Shown here: positions 26,351 through 35,344 of the stretch, one piece after another | How positions within the stretch are numbered: position 1 is the first letter of the stretch | How the letters are laid out: each line of letters starts with the position of its first letter | NCBI RefSeq assembly: GCF_000342045.1 | Contig: NZ_AONQ01000029.1 | Span: 1 to 54,195, forward strand | Direction of reading: 5' to 3' | From: Paramagnetospirillum caucaseum | GTDB lineage: Bacteria > Pseudomonadota > Alphaproteobacteria > Rhodospirillales > Magnetospirillaceae | DNA length: 54,195 nucleotides | The notes under the pieces: generated by a model | What the model was told of the DNA's origin: nothing | The model's input: the letters and a program-made list of their open reading frames with translations, nothing else | The model's database searches: none | Translations under genes and position numbers: made by a program

Positions 26351-26376
26351 CCGTTGGGAAGCGAACCTCCCAACGG
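26351..26376 (-). terminator. Hairpin at the end of the 15-gene operon
   Basis: CCGTTGGGA (26351-26359) and TCCCAACGG (26368-26376) form a perfect 9-bp stem 23 bp past the stop of the last operon gene. The minus strand continues CTTGCCCTTCAATTATTTT, only moderately U-rich. It separates the operon from the RidA-1 promoter. Confidence 0.65.
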
Positions 26377-26399
26377 CCTGCGTTTTCCGGCCGGAATCC

Positions 26400-27560
26400 C
26401 TACTGGACCAGGGTCCACTGCCCGTTCCTGATCTCGAGCAGCTTGAGGGAGTTGAGGTTGAGGCCGAGATGGTCCTTGGCCGACATGTTGACGATGCCGC
26501 TGGTTCCCACGTAGCCCGAGGTCTTCTCGATTTCGTCGCGGATCTTGTGCCGGTCGACCGAACCGGCCCGCAGGATGGCGGTCAGGGCGATCTGCAGCGC
26601 GTCGTAGGCGTGGCCGCCATAGGTGGAGACCTCGGTCTTGAACGCCGCCTCGGTCTCGCTCTTGAACTTCATGGTCACCGCCTTCTGCGGATCGTCGGAC
26701 GGCAGCGCCTCGGCCACCAGCACGGCGGAGGCCGGCAGGCGGACGCCCTCGGTGGCGTCGATTCCGGCCAGCTGGATGAAGTTCTTGGAATTGACGCCGT
26801 GGGATTCGTAGTAGGGCAGCCCCATGTTGAGCTGCTTGGCGTTCTTGGTGACCACGGCGGCGGATTGTCCGAAGCCCAGGTTGAAGATGGCCTGGACGCC
26901 GGGGGTGTTCTTGATCTTGGTCAGCTGGGGCGTCATGTCGGCGTCGGAGGCGAAATAGGTTTCGTCGGCGACGATGGTCATGCCGTGGAGCGGAGCCAGT
27001 TCCTTGGTGGCGGTGCTGGCCGACTTGCCGTAGCCGTCATTGCCGTAGATCAGGGCGATGCTGGTGATGCCCCGCTTCTTCATGTCGAGGAACACCTTTT
27101 CGGTGGCCATCTTATCGGTGTGCGGGGTCTTGAAGATCCACTTCTTGACCGGATCGACGATGACGCCGCCGCCGGCGATGGAGATCATCGGAACCTCGGC
27201 GCGTTCGGCCAGCGGAATGGCCGCCATGGTGTTGCCGGTGAGCGTCGGGCCGATGATCAGATTGACGTTGTCGGACTCGATCAGCCGCTTGATCAGGGTG
27301 GTGGTCTTGTCGGCCTTGCCCTCGTCGTCGTAGACGATCAGGTCGATCTTGCGGCCCAGCACGCCGCCTTCCTTGTTCAGCTGGTCCGAGTACATCTTGA
27401 GGACCTTGGCCTCGGGATCTCCCAGCAGCGACGCCGGGCCGGTGACGCTCAGCACGGCGCCGATGCGGATCGGCTCCACGGCCATGGCCGCGCCGGCCCA
27501 AAGGGCCATGGCGACGACGGTGGTTCCTATTGTTATCCGCTTCCTAGGCGTAAACGACAT
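26400..27560 (-). CDS. LIV-type ABC transporter substrate-binding protein (2)
   Basis: This 386-residue periplasmic binding protein starts with a signal peptide (TIGTTVVAMALWAGAAMA, mature start VEPIRIGAVL). Family segments are VLSVTGPASLLGDPEAK, LNKEGGVLGRKIDLIVYDDEG and SIALIYGNDGYGKSAS. It is the last gene of the large catabolic operon and should bind the pathway substrate or a close relative. LIV-type proteins of this branch often bind aromatic or branched acids and amides. No permease or ATPase gene is in the cluster, so it must use one encoded elsewhere. It is distinct from the protein at 15968-17068. Confidence 0.92.
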   Translation of the reverse strand: MSFTPRKRITIGTTVVAMALWAGAAMAVEPIRIGAVLSVTGPASLLGDPEAKVLKMYSDQLNKEGGVLGRKIDLIVYDDEGKADKTTTLIKRLIESDNVNLIIGPTLTGNTMAAIPLAERAEVPMISIAGGGVIVDPVKKWIFKTPHTDKMATEKVFLDMKKRGITSIALIYGNDGYGKSASTATKELAPLHGMTIVADETYFASDADMTPQLTKIKNTPGVQAIFNLGFGQSAAVVTKNAKQLNMGLPYYESHGVNSKNFIQLAGIDATEGVRLPASAVLVAEALPSDDPQKAVTMKFKSETEAAFKTEVSTYGGHAYDALQIALTAILRAGSVDRHKIRDEIEKTSGYVGTSGIVNMSAKDHLGLNLNSLKLLEIRNGQWTLVQ

Positions 27561-27634
27561 TTCTCCCTCCCATGACGGTTAATTCATTTCAGCATCCCTT
27601 ACCTCGGCCCTGCCCATTTTTGGGTCTTGGGCCG

Positions 27635-28465
27635 TCACATGGTGAAGCCGCCGGTGCACATCACCACTTCTCCGGTGATGTAGTCGGCTTCAGGCAAACA
27701 CAGCAGATAGACGGCGCCGGCGGCTTCCTCGGGGGTGCCGCCGCGGCCGAGCGGAATCATCTTGCTCATGGTGTCGAGCAGGTCGGCGTTGACCCCCATC
27801 TTGATCTCGATGCCGTGGGTCTTGTGGCTTTCCTCCTGGCCCGAGCCAGCCGGCTTGGTCATGCGGGTCTTGATCCAGCCGAAGGCGACGCAATTGACGT
27901 TGACGCCGTAGCGCCCCCATTCCTTGGCCATGGTCTTGGTGATGCCGACCAGGGCCGACTTGCCGGCGCCGTAGGCGATCTGGCCGGGATTGCCGCACAG
28001 GCCGCCCATGGACGAGATGTTGACCACCTTGCGCGACACCACCTCGCCACGCTCCTTCTCGGCCTTGGTGGCCGAGCGGATGTAGTCCGAGGCGGCGCGC
28101 AGCACCCGGAAGGGGGCGGTGGCGTGGACGTCGAGCATGGCGTACCACTGCTCGTCGGTGACCTTCTGGATCACCCCGTCCCAGGGATAGCCGGCGTTGT
28201 TGACGATGATGTCCAGGCGGCCGAAGCCTTCCAGGGCGGCCTTGACGATGCGGTCGCCGAAATCCTTGGCGGTGACGTCGCCGACCACTGCCAGGGCGTC
28301 CGAGCCCAGGGCCTTGATGGCCGCCACGGTCTCGGCCGCCGGGCCTTCGTCCAGGTCGTTGATCACCACCTTGGCGCCTTCGCGGGCCAGCTTCAGCGCG
28401 ATGGCCTGGCCGATGCCGCGTCCCGATCCGGTGACCAGCGCCACCTTGCCGTCCAGCTTGCTCAT
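27635..28465 (-). CDS. Short-chain dehydrogenase/reductase
   Basis: This is an NAD(P)-dependent SDR of 276 residues. The cofactor motif is TGSGRGIG near the N-terminus, NNAG is present, and the catalytic set is Ser in NISSMGG with YGAGK. Asp in NDLDEGP at the end of beta-2 favours NAD. Compared with typical 250-residue members it has an insertion before the catalytic Ser (SATKAEKERGEVVSRK) and a longer substrate loop (GSGQEESHKTHG). It would oxidise a hydroxyacyl-CoA or alcohol intermediate of the operon pathway. The ATG at 28465 follows AGGAAAC; it is 26 bp after the CoA-transferase gene. Confidence 0.93.
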   Translation of the reverse strand: MSKLDGKVALVTGSGRGIGQAIALKLAREGAKVVINDLDEGPAAETVAAIKALGSDALAVVGDVTAKDFGDRIVKAALEGFGRLDIIVNNAGYPWDGVIQKVTDEQWYAMLDVHATAPFRVLRAASDYIRSATKAEKERGEVVSRKVVNISSMGGLCGNPGQIAYGAGKSALVGITKTMAKEWGRYGVNVNCVAFGWIKTRMTKPAGSGQEESHKTHGIEIKMGVNADLLDTMSKMIPLGRGGTPEEAAGAVYLLCLPEADYITGEVVMCTGGFTM

Positions 28466-28491
28466 GATGTTTCCTCCCGGATTTTTGTTGA

Positions 28492-29691
28492 TTAGGCCGA
28501 GGCAGGCACGATGCCCGACCGGGCGAGGTCGTCGTAATCGCCGTCGCGGATGCCGGCCTGGGCCAGCACCGTGCGGGTATGTTCGCCGTAATGGGGCGGA
28601 AAGGCGAAATCGCCGCCCTTTCCCGGCAGATCCACCGCCATGGGCTGCATGCGCACCTGGCGCCCGTCGGGCAGGCGGGTGGCGGTCAGCTTGGCGGCCA
28701 AGGCGGGCATGGCGCGCACCTGGTTGATGTCGTTGATGGGGGCGTTGGGAATGGTGGCCTTGCGGAAATCGGCGGCCAGTTCCCCGGTGGAAAAGCGCGA
28801 CGTCACCGCCCGCATGTCGGCCTGGATGGCCTCGCGGTCGGCGTGGCGGCCCTGGTTGGTCTCGCGGCCCGCCTTGCCCACCGAGGCGAAGCGCGGCAAT
28901 TCGGTGAGGCGCCGCCACTGCACGTCCGAGCCGATGGCCACGAAGATGTAGCCGTCGGCGGTGGGATAGGCGTTGGTGGGGATGAACTTGCGGTGCTCGT
29001 TGCCGCAACGGGTGATCTCGATGGGATCGCAGCCGAAATCCACCAGCGGCAGGGTGGTGATCAGCCACGAGGCGGCGGCCTGCAGCATGGAGACGTCGAT
29101 GCGCGAGCCCCGGCCGGTCTCGGCCCGCTCGGCGAGCGCCAGGCACACGCCGGCATAGACCTCGTCGCCGGCCTTGAGGTCGATGATCGGCACGCCGGCC
29201 AGGGTGGGTGGGCCGTTGGTCTCGCCGGTCAGTTCCATGTAGCCGGCCATGGCCTGCAGCGCCGGGTCGTAGCCCGGCACGTCGGGATAGTCCGGCCCCA
29301 TGGCCGAGATGCCGGCCCAGATCAGGTCGGGCTTCACCGCCGACAGGCTCTCGTAGTCGATGCCCAGCTGGGCATAGCGCGACGGCAGGGTGTTGGAGCA
29401 GAAGACGTCGGCGTCGAGCGAGCGGACCAGCTGGCGCAGCACCTCGTGTCCCTTGGGCTCCTTGAGGTTGATGGCCACCGCCTCCTTGCCGACATTGGGG
29501 GCGACGAAGTAGGAACGGCGGTCGTCGTCGGCCACCACCGAGCCGATATAGCGGTTGGGATCGCCCGGCAGGTCGGGGCCCGCACCGAAGGATTCGATGC
29601 GGATCACCCGCCAGCCCAGGTGGACGAAGCGCAGCGTCGCATAGGGCAGCGACAGCGCCTGTTCCATGGACAGGACGACGCGCGGCTTCAT
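28492..29691 (-). CDS. Class III (CaiB/BaiF-type) CoA-transferase
   Basis: This 399-residue CoA-transferase of the formyl-CoA transferase family moves CoA between carboxylic acids through an aspartyl-CoA intermediate. The catalytic Asp is near residue 171 in [10 protein letters not shown]. Other family segments are [29 protein letters not shown] and [16 protein letters not shown] true start at 29691 overlaps the large Mo-hydroxylase subunit by 4 bp (ATGA). Together with the AMP-forming ligase of the operon it gives two CoA-activation steps, perhaps for two different acids of the pathway. Confidence 0.92.
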   Translation of the reverse strand: MKPRVVLSMEQALSLPYATLRFVHLGWRVIRIESFGAGPDLPGDPNRYIGSVVADDDRRSYFVAPNVGKEAVAINLKEPKGHEVLRQLVRSLDADVFCSNTLPSRYAQLGIDYESLSAVKPDLIWAGISAMGPDYPDVPGYDPALQAMAGYMELTGETNGPPTLAGVPIIDLKAGDEVYAGVCLALAERAETGRGSRIDVSMLQAAASWLITTLPLVDFGCDPIEITRCGNEHRKFIPTNAYPTADGYIFVAIGSDVQWRRLTELPRFASVGKAGRETNQGRHADREAIQADMRAVTSRFSTGELAADFRKATIPNAPINDINQVRAMPALAAKLTATRLPDGRQVRMQPMAVDLPGKGGDFAFPPHYGEHTRTVLAQAGIRDGDYDDLARSGIVPASA

Positions 29692-31985
29692 AGCGGCCGG
29701 CCCTTCAGGGCGGAATAGACCCGCTCGGGGGTGAAGGGCAGGCTGGCGATGCGCACGCCGGTGGCGTTCTCGATGGCGTTGGCCACCGCGGCGGCCATGC
29801 AGATGGACGGCGCCTCGCCGACGCCCTTGGCGCCTTGGGGGCCCTCGCCGTCCATGGTCTCGATGAAGCTGATGTCCATCTCGGGGATTTCCGGCGCGGT
29901 GATCAGCTTGTAGTCGCGGAAGGCCGGGTTGACCAGATGGCCCTCGACCACCGGCATGTCCTCGCACAGGGCATAGCCCTGGCCCATGATGATGCCGCCC
30001 TCGATCTGGCCCTCGATGCCCATCTCGTTGAGGACGCGGCCCACGTCGTGGGCGGCCCACACCTTGAGCAGCTTGACGATGCCGGTGTCGGTGTCCACCT
30101 CCACCTCCACCACCTGGGTGGCCCAGGCGTAGGCGGCGGAGACGTCGCCCTTGAAGCCCTTGTCCTGGTGGACCGAGGGCGGCTCGTAGTAATTGGTGGT
30201 CATCACCAGCTCGGCCTTGTCCGAGAAGTGCAGCTGCCGCAGCATCTTGGCCAGCGGCATGACCTTCTCGCCGTCGCTGGCCCGCACGATGTTGCCGCCC
30301 TTGAGGTCCATCTCCTCGGCCTTCATGTTCGACACGGTGGCGGCGGCGGCCAGGATCTTGTCCTTGGCCTTGCGCGCCGCCCCGATGGCCGAGTTGCCGG
30401 CGATGAAGGTGGTGCGGCTGGCGTGCACGCCCACGTCCCACGGCGTGATGTCGGTGTCGTTGTTGACCACCGTCACCGCGCTCATGGGCACGCCCAGTTC
30501 CTCGCACACCAGCTGGGCCAGCACGGTCTCCGAGCCCTGGCCGATCTCCGACGCCCCGGTCATGATGGTGACGTGGCCGAAATCGTCGAGCTTGAGGATG
30601 GTGCCGCAGCCGTCGGACGGATAGATCTTGGCGCCGCCGCCCACGTGCAGCATGGAGGCCATGCCGACGCCCCGGCGGACGCCGGAAAGTCCCTTGGCGG
30701 CGCCCAGCGCCTTGCGCTTCTCGACGAAACCCGAGCGGCCGGCGGCGGTCTCCAGGCAATCCTGGAAGCCGCAGGTCTTGAAGTGCATGCCCTGGCCGGT
30801 GACCTCGCCGGCGTTCTGGGCGTTCTTCAGGCGGAATTCATAGGGTTCGATGCCGAGCGCGTCGGCCATCTTGTCCATCTGCTGCTCGATGGCGAAGGTG
30901 GCCTGCAGGTTGCCGTAGCCCCGGAACGACCCGGCGAAGGGGTTGTTGGTGTAGACCGCCTTGGTGTGATAGCGGCAATGGGGGACCCGGTAGAGCGAGC
31001 TGAAGGTCTGCATCATCACGAAGGGGATGGTCGCCCCCCACGAGGTGTAGCCGCCGTTGTCCAGCAGGACGTCCACGGTGCGGAAGGTCAGCGTGCCGTC
31101 CTTCTTCGCCCCCGAGCGCAGGCGGATGATGGCCGGCTGGCGGGTGGGGGACGCGATGAACTCCTCCTCCCGGGTGAAGATCAGCTTCACCGGGCGGCGC
31201 GTCGCCTTGGCCAGATAGACGGCGATGGGCTCGAAGGGGTAGATGTCGAGCTTGGAACCGAAACCGCCGCCGATGGGCGGCTGGATGATGCGGATGCGCG
31301 ACGGGTCCATGCCCAGCACCTCGGCGAATTCGCGCTTGTGCAGGAACGGCACCTGGGTGTTGGAATAGAGGGTCAGGTTGCCCGAGACCGGCTCGAAATC
31401 GGCGATGACGCCCGATACGCCCATGCAGCAATGGGTGACGCGGTGCAGGGTGAACTCGTCCTCCACCACCACGTCGGACTCCGCCTCGCCCCGTTCCACG
31501 TCGCCGTGGGCGTAGTCGAAGGCCATGGCCACGTTGTCGGGCTTGGCGGCGTGGATGACCGGCGCACCGTCCTTGATGGAATCGCGGGGATCGAAGATCG
31601 GAGGCAGATCCTCGTATTCCACCTTGATCAGCTTGATGGCCGCCTGGGCGATCTCGAGCGAGTCGGCGGCCACGGCGGCGACCTCGTCGCGCTCGCAGCG
31701 CACCTTGTCGCCCTTCAAGGGCGGATTGTCCTTGTTGACGCCGATGGGGTGGATGGGAACGTCGGCGGCGGTCAGCACGGCGCGCACGCCGGGCAGCGCC
31801 TTGGCCGCGCTGGTGTCGATGGAGACGATGCGGGCATGGACCCGCTCGGTGCGCAGGATCAGGCCGTAGAGCTGGCCCGGCAGGTTGAGGTCCTGGATGT
31901 AGCGGGTCTTGCCCGCGACCTTTTCCGGCGCGTCCATCTTGGGGATGCGCTGGCCGATCAGGCTGGCGTGCTGGGGAGCGTTCAT
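29688..31985 (-). CDS. Molybdenum hydroxylase, large (Mo-binding) subunit
   Basis: This 765-residue subunit of the xanthine dehydrogenase/4-hydroxybenzoyl-CoA reductase family carries the Mo-pterin cofactor. Segments shown are the N-terminal [16 protein letters not shown], the cofactor loops GGGFGSK and [27 protein letters not shown], and the catalytic Glu in AKGVGEAP near the C-terminus. It hydroxylates or reduces a carbon next to a carbonyl, ring N or thioester, with electrons passing through the small and medium subunits. The ATG at 31985 was chosen over an in-frame upstream extension that runs into the small-subunit gene. The substrate is unknown. Confidence 0.93.
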   Translation of the reverse strand: MNAPQHASLIGQRIPKMDAPEKVAGKTRYIQDLNLPGQLYGLILRTERVHARIVSIDTSAAKALPGVRAVLTAADVPIHPIGVNKDNPPLKGDKVRCERDEVAAVAADSLEIAQAAIKLIKVEYEDLPPIFDPRDSIKDGAPVIHAAKPDNVAMAFDYAHGDVERGEAESDVVVEDEFTLHRVTHCCMGVSGVIADFEPVSGNLTLYSNTQVPFLHKREFAEVLGMDPSRIRIIQPPIGGGFGSKLDIYPFEPIAVYLAKATRRPVKLIFTREEEFIASPTRQPAIIRLRSGAKKDGTLTFRTVDVLLDNGGYTSWGATIPFVMMQTFSSLYRVPHCRYHTKAVYTNNPFAGSFRGYGNLQATFAIEQQMDKMADALGIEPYEFRLKNAQNAGEVTGQGMHFKTCGFQDCLETAAGRSGFVEKRKALGAAKGLSGVRRGVGMASMLHVGGGAKIYPSDGCGTILKLDDFGHVTIMTGASEIGQGSETVLAQLVCEELGVPMSAVTVVNNDTDITPWDVGVHASRTTFIAGNSAIGAARKAKDKILAAAATVSNMKAEEMDLKGGNIVRASDGEKVMPLAKMLRQLHFSDKAELVMTTNYYEPPSVHQDKGFKGDVSAAYAWATQVVEVEVDTDTGIVKLLKVWAAHDVGRVLNEMGIEGQIEGGIIMGQGYALCEDMPVVEGHLVNPAFRDYKLITAPEIPEMDISFIETMDGEGPQGAKGVGEAPSICMAAAVANAIENATGVRIASLPFTPERVYSALKGRPL

Positions 31986-31996
31986 CTCGTCGGTCC

Positions 31997-32479
31997 TTAC
32001 TCGGCGGCTGACTGGGCGGCGGCGGCGGTGATCACCGCCTCGACGATCTTCTTGTAGCCGGTGCAGCGGCACAGGTTGCCCTCGAGGCCGCGCTTGACCT
32101 CGTCCGGGCCGGCGTTGGGATGCTTGTCGAGCACGTGGCGGGACTGCACCACCATGCCCGGGGTGCAGAAGCCGCACTGGACGCCGCCCTTCTCGACGAA
32201 GGCCTGGCGCAGCGGGTCGGAGGCGCGGTCCACCGCCAGCCCCTCGATGGTGGTGACGGTCCGGCCGTCGAAATCCACGGCGAACATCAGGCAGGAATTG
32301 ACCGAGACGCCGTCCACCAGGATGGTGCAGGCGCCGCACTCGCCCTCGCCGCAGCCGTACTTGGTGCCGGAAAGGCCCAGATGGTCGCGCAGCAGGGCCA
32401 GCGCGCTGGTTTCCGGCGGCACGGCCAGCCGGGTGGGGGTGCCGTTGACGACACAGGAAATCTCAACGAGAGACGACAT
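31997..32479 (-). CDS. Molybdenum hydroxylase, small (2Fe-2S) subunit
   Basis: This 160-residue subunit has two [2Fe-2S] clusters. The N-terminal plant-ferredoxin cluster uses CGEGECGAC and a later Cys in SCLMF. The C-terminal cluster uses CGFCTPG and CRC in NLCRCTGYKKIVEAV. It passes electrons between the Mo centre and the FAD subunit. It lies 11 bp before the large-subunit gene, and its start overlaps the end of the medium-subunit gene by 17 bp. Confidence 0.96.
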   Translation of the reverse strand: MSSLVEISCVVNGTPTRLAVPPETSALALLRDHLGLSGTKYGCGEGECGACTILVDGVSVNSCLMFAVDFDGRTVTTIEGLAVDRASDPLRQAFVEKGGVQCGFCTPGMVVQSRHVLDKHPNAGPDEVKRGLEGNLCRCTGYKKIVEAVITAAAAQSAAE

Positions 32480-33317
32480 CGCTCAGCACCTTTCCCAGGA
32501 GGTTGTGGATCAGCTCGCGGCGGTACCAGGCGCTGGCCCGCAGGTCGTCGATGGGCTTGACTTCGCCCTGGGCGGTGGCTGCCGCCTTGGCGATGATCGC
32601 GGCGTCGAGGGCGGCGCCCTCCAGCACCGCCTCGGTGGCGCGGCCGCGCATGGGCACCGGCCCCACCGCGCCGAACGCCACCCGCACGTCGGACAGCCGT
32701 CCGCCGTCCAGGGTGGCGGAAAAGCCGATGGACACCGCCGAGATGTCGAGCGCCGGCCGGGTGCCGAACTTGACGAAGCGCGACACGGTGCGCAGCCGGG
32801 GCAGGGGCAGCGACAGGGCGGTGATCAGCTCGTCGGGACGGCGCACGCTGCGGCCCGGCCCGGTGAAGAACTCGGCCATGGGCACCGAGCGGCGTCCGGT
32901 GGCCGAGGCCAGCTCCACCTCGGCGTCCAGCACCAGCAGCGGCACCAGGGTGTCGCCGGCCGGCGAGGCGTTGGCGACGTTGCCGCCGATGGTGCCCATG
33001 TTGCGCACCTGATCCGAGGCGAAGTGGTCGGCGGCCTCGGCCAGCAGCGGCACCGCCTTGGCGATGACGGGATTGTCCTTCAGCTCGTTGATGGTGACCA
33101 GTGCGCCGATGGAGATGCGGCCCTGGCCCACCTCCACCGCCCGCAATTCGGGGATGCGGCGGATGTTGAGCAGGATGGGGCGGAAGGCGACCTTGCCGGC
33201 ATTGATTTGCGGCATCAGGTCGGTTCCACCGGCCAGGATGGTGGCGTTGCCGCCGGCCAACGCGGCAAGGGCGTCGTCGAGGCCGGCGGGGGCGAGGTAG
33301 CGTTCGATGGCGGTCAT
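32463..33317 (-). CDS. Molybdenum hydroxylase, medium (FAD) subunit
   Basis: This 284-residue FAD-binding subunit has the two FAD loops ATILAGGTDLMPQ and MGTIGGNVANASPAGD typical of CoxM/XdhB-type proteins. It contains no Cys at all, so it lacks the extra [4Fe-4S] insertion that defines 4-hydroxybenzoyl-CoA reductase beta subunits; the complex is therefore an ordinary hydroxylase-type enzyme rather than a low-potential reductase. The order medium-small-large and the overlaps indicate one translated complex. Confidence 0.94.
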   Translation of the reverse strand: MTAIERYLAPAGLDDALAALAGGNATILAGGTDLMPQINAGKVAFRPILLNIRRIPELRAVEVGQGRISIGALVTINELKDNPVIAKAVPLLAEAADHFASDQVRNMGTIGGNVANASPAGDTLVPLLVLDAEVELASATGRRSVPMAEFFTGPGRSVRRPDELITALSLPLPRLRTVSRFVKFGTRPALDISAVSIGFSATLDGGRLSDVRVAFGAVGPVPMRGRATEAVLEGAALDAAIIAKAAATAQGEVKPIDDLRASAWYRRELIHNLLGKVLSDVVSR

Positions 33318-33344
33318 GCGCCTGGTCTTCCTTTTCCTCGGGGT

Positions 33345-34952
33345 TCAGAAAACGACGGGTTCGCGGTAGCGGCCGTAGACCGTCACCAGCCGGTCGGTGA
33401 TCTCGCCGACGCTGGCATAGGCGCGGACCGCCTCGATCAGGGCGGGCATGACGTTGACCCCGGCCCGCGCGTCGGCCTCGACCCGGTCGAGCGCCGTCTG
33501 CACCTTGCGGCCGTCGCGTTCGGCCCGGATGGTGTCGAGCGCGGCGACCTGGGCCTTGGCGTCGTCTTCGTCATAGGGGTGGAACTCGACCTTGGCCTCT
33601 TCCTCCTCCATGCGGTAGCAATTGACGCCGACCTTGGGGAAGTCGCCCGATTCGATGCGCTTTTGCATCTGGTAGGCCTGGGCGGAGACGGCGGCCTGGG
33701 CCAGGCCTTGCGCCACCAGCGAGACGATGCCGCCGCGCCGGTCGATGTCGGCCATGGTCTCGACCATCTTGTCGCGCATCTGGTTGGTCAGCGTCTCGAC
33801 GTACCAGGAGCCGCCCAGGGGATCGACCGTCTCGGTCAGCCCCATTTCCTCGATCAGCAGCTGCATGGTGCGCAACGATATGCGGGCCGAATGCTCGGTG
33901 GGGATGGTGTAGGCCTCGTCGTAGGAGCACAGCGCCATGGTCTGGGTGCCCGACAGCGCGCTGATCAGGGCGTAATAGGCGCCGCGCACGATGTTGAGTT
34001 CCGGCTGCTCCTTGGTCAGGCCGCCGCCGCCGCCGGCGGCGATCATGCGCATCCACATGGAGCCGGGGTCCTGGGCGCCGTATTCCTCCTTCATGATCTT
34101 GGCCCACAGGCCGCGGGCGGCGCGGAACTTGGCCACCTGCTCGAAGAGGTTGCCGAAGATGTTGAAGTTGAACGACAGGCGGCCGGCGAACTCGTCGATG
34201 TGCAGGCCGCGCTTCAAGGTCTCGTCGGCATAGGCCTTGGCGATGCAGAAGGCGTAGGCCATCTCCTGGGCCGGATTGGCCCCCGATTCGCGGATATGAT
34301 AGCCGCAGACGCTGACCGGGCTGTATTTGGGGGCGTGCTGGGCGCAGTACTCGATGGTGTCGCCCACCAGCTTCATGGACGGCTCGACGGGGAAGATCCA
34401 GGTGCCGCGCCCGATGAACTCCTTCAGGATGTCGTTCTGGGCGGTGCCGCGCAGCTTAGCCACGTCGTAGCCGCGCTTTTCCGCCATCACCAGATACATG
34501 GCGATCAGGATGGCGGCCGAGCCGTTGACGGTCAGCGACACGGTGATCTGTTCGAGGTCGATGCCGTCGAAGGCCACCTCGAAATCCCTCAGCGTGTCCA
34601 CCGCCATGCCGACGCGTCCGACCTCGCCCTCGGCCATGGGGGAATCGGAGTCGAAGCCGATCTGGGTGGGCAGGTCGAAGGCGACGTTGAGGCCGGTCTG
34701 GCCGTTGGCGATCAGGAACTTGAAGCGCTGGTTGGTGTCGGCGGCGTTGCCGAAGCCGGCGTATTGCCGCATGGTCCACGGCCGCTTGCGGTACATCTCG
34801 CCATGGATGCCCCGCGTGAAGGGGAACCTGCCCGGCTCGCCGACATGGTTGAACCCGCCGCTGGCCTCGACGTCGGCGGCGGTGTAGGCGGTCTTGATCT
34901 CGATGCCGGATTCGTTGACCACGCGGCGCGGCTTGTTCTGTCGCTCGCTCAT
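33345..34952 (-). CDS. B12-dependent acyl-CoA mutase, catalytic large subunit
   Basis: This is a 535-residue TIM-barrel subunit of the methylmalonyl-CoA mutase family, lacking the B12-binding domain, which is encoded by the next gene upstream. Landmarks are MRQYAGFGNAADTN, VAFDLPTQIGFDSD, NDILKEFIGRGTW, CGYHIRESGA and DPLGGSWYVE. By alignment from memory, Tyr in RQYAGF and Arg in FIGRGTW correspond to Tyr89 and Arg207 of methylmalonyl-CoA mutase. Isobutyryl-CoA mutase has Phe and Gln there. A substrate bearing a free carboxylate is therefore favoured despite the split architecture. The gene overlaps the small subunit by 4 bp. No MeaB-type chaperone or epimerase gene is nearby. Confidence 0.93.
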   Translation of the reverse strand: MSERQNKPRRVVNESGIEIKTAYTAADVEASGGFNHVGEPGRFPFTRGIHGEMYRKRPWTMRQYAGFGNAADTNQRFKFLIANGQTGLNVAFDLPTQIGFDSDSPMAEGEVGRVGMAVDTLRDFEVAFDGIDLEQITVSLTVNGSAAILIAMYLVMAEKRGYDVAKLRGTAQNDILKEFIGRGTWIFPVEPSMKLVGDTIEYCAQHAPKYSPVSVCGYHIRESGANPAQEMAYAFCIAKAYADETLKRGLHIDEFAGRLSFNFNIFGNLFEQVAKFRAARGLWAKIMKEEYGAQDPGSMWMRMIAAGGGGGLTKEQPELNIVRGAYYALISALSGTQTMALCSYDEAYTIPTEHSARISLRTMQLLIEEMGLTETVDPLGGSWYVETLTNQMRDKMVETMADIDRRGGIVSLVAQGLAQAAVSAQAYQMQKRIESGDFPKVGVNCYRMEEEEAKVEFHPYDEDDAKAQVAALDTIRAERDGRKVQTALDRVEADARAGVNVMPALIEAVRAYASVGEITDRLVTVYGRYREPVVF

Positions 34953-35344
34953 TGCACCCGCTCCTTGATGAAGTCCGCGATGGCGGCGATTTTCGAACTG
35001 GTGGGGAAGATCCCGGTGAAGCCCAGGGCGCGCAGTTCGTCGAAATCGGCCGCCGGGATGTTGCCGCCGATCAGGCAGACCTTGTCGCCTAAGCCGCGTT
35101 CGTCGAGCAGCGGCCGCAGCTTGCGGCAGAACGGCAGGTGCGAGCCGGCCATGCTGGACAGGCCGATGACGTCGACGCCCTCCTCCAGGGCGGCGTTGGC
35201 CACGGCGATGGGGGTCTGGCGCAGGCCGGTGTAGATCACCTCGAACCCGGCGTCGATCAGGCCGCGGACCACGATCTTGGCTCCCTGGTCGTGGCCGTCC
35301 AGGCCGGGCTTGGCCACCAGGACACGGATACGGCGGTCACTCAT
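34949..35344 (-). CDS. B12-binding small subunit of acyl-CoA mutase
   Basis: This 131-residue cobalamin-binding domain has the base-off/His-on motif GLDGHDQGAK, with the Co-ligating His at residue 18, and GLSSMAGSH and GGNIP for the nucleotide loop. It pairs with the catalytic subunit at 33345-34952 to give the two-chain form known from isobutyryl- and 2-hydroxyisobutyryl-CoA mutases and archaeal methylmalonyl-CoA mutases. It overlaps both neighbours by 4 bp, so the order dehydrogenase-small-large is tightly coupled. Confidence 0.95.
   Translation of the reverse strand: MSDRRIRVLVAKPGLDGHDQGAKIVVRGLIDAGFEVIYTGLRQTPIAVANAALEEGVDVIGLSSMAGSHLPFCRKLRPLLDERGLGDKVCLIGGNIPAADFDELRALGFTGIFPTSSKIAAIADFIKERVQ

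Noticed and set aside
29835..32057. Long plus-strand open frames opposite the Mo hydroxylase genes, and similar long frames elsewhere such as 38318-43120
   Set aside because: They lie antisense to well-supported genes, have low-complexity Gly/Ala/His/Arg-rich translations without family motifs, and result from the high GC content.
29688..33317. Calling the Mo enzyme a 4-hydroxybenzoyl-CoA reductase
   Set aside because: The FAD subunit has no cysteines, so the defining additional Fe-S cluster is missing.
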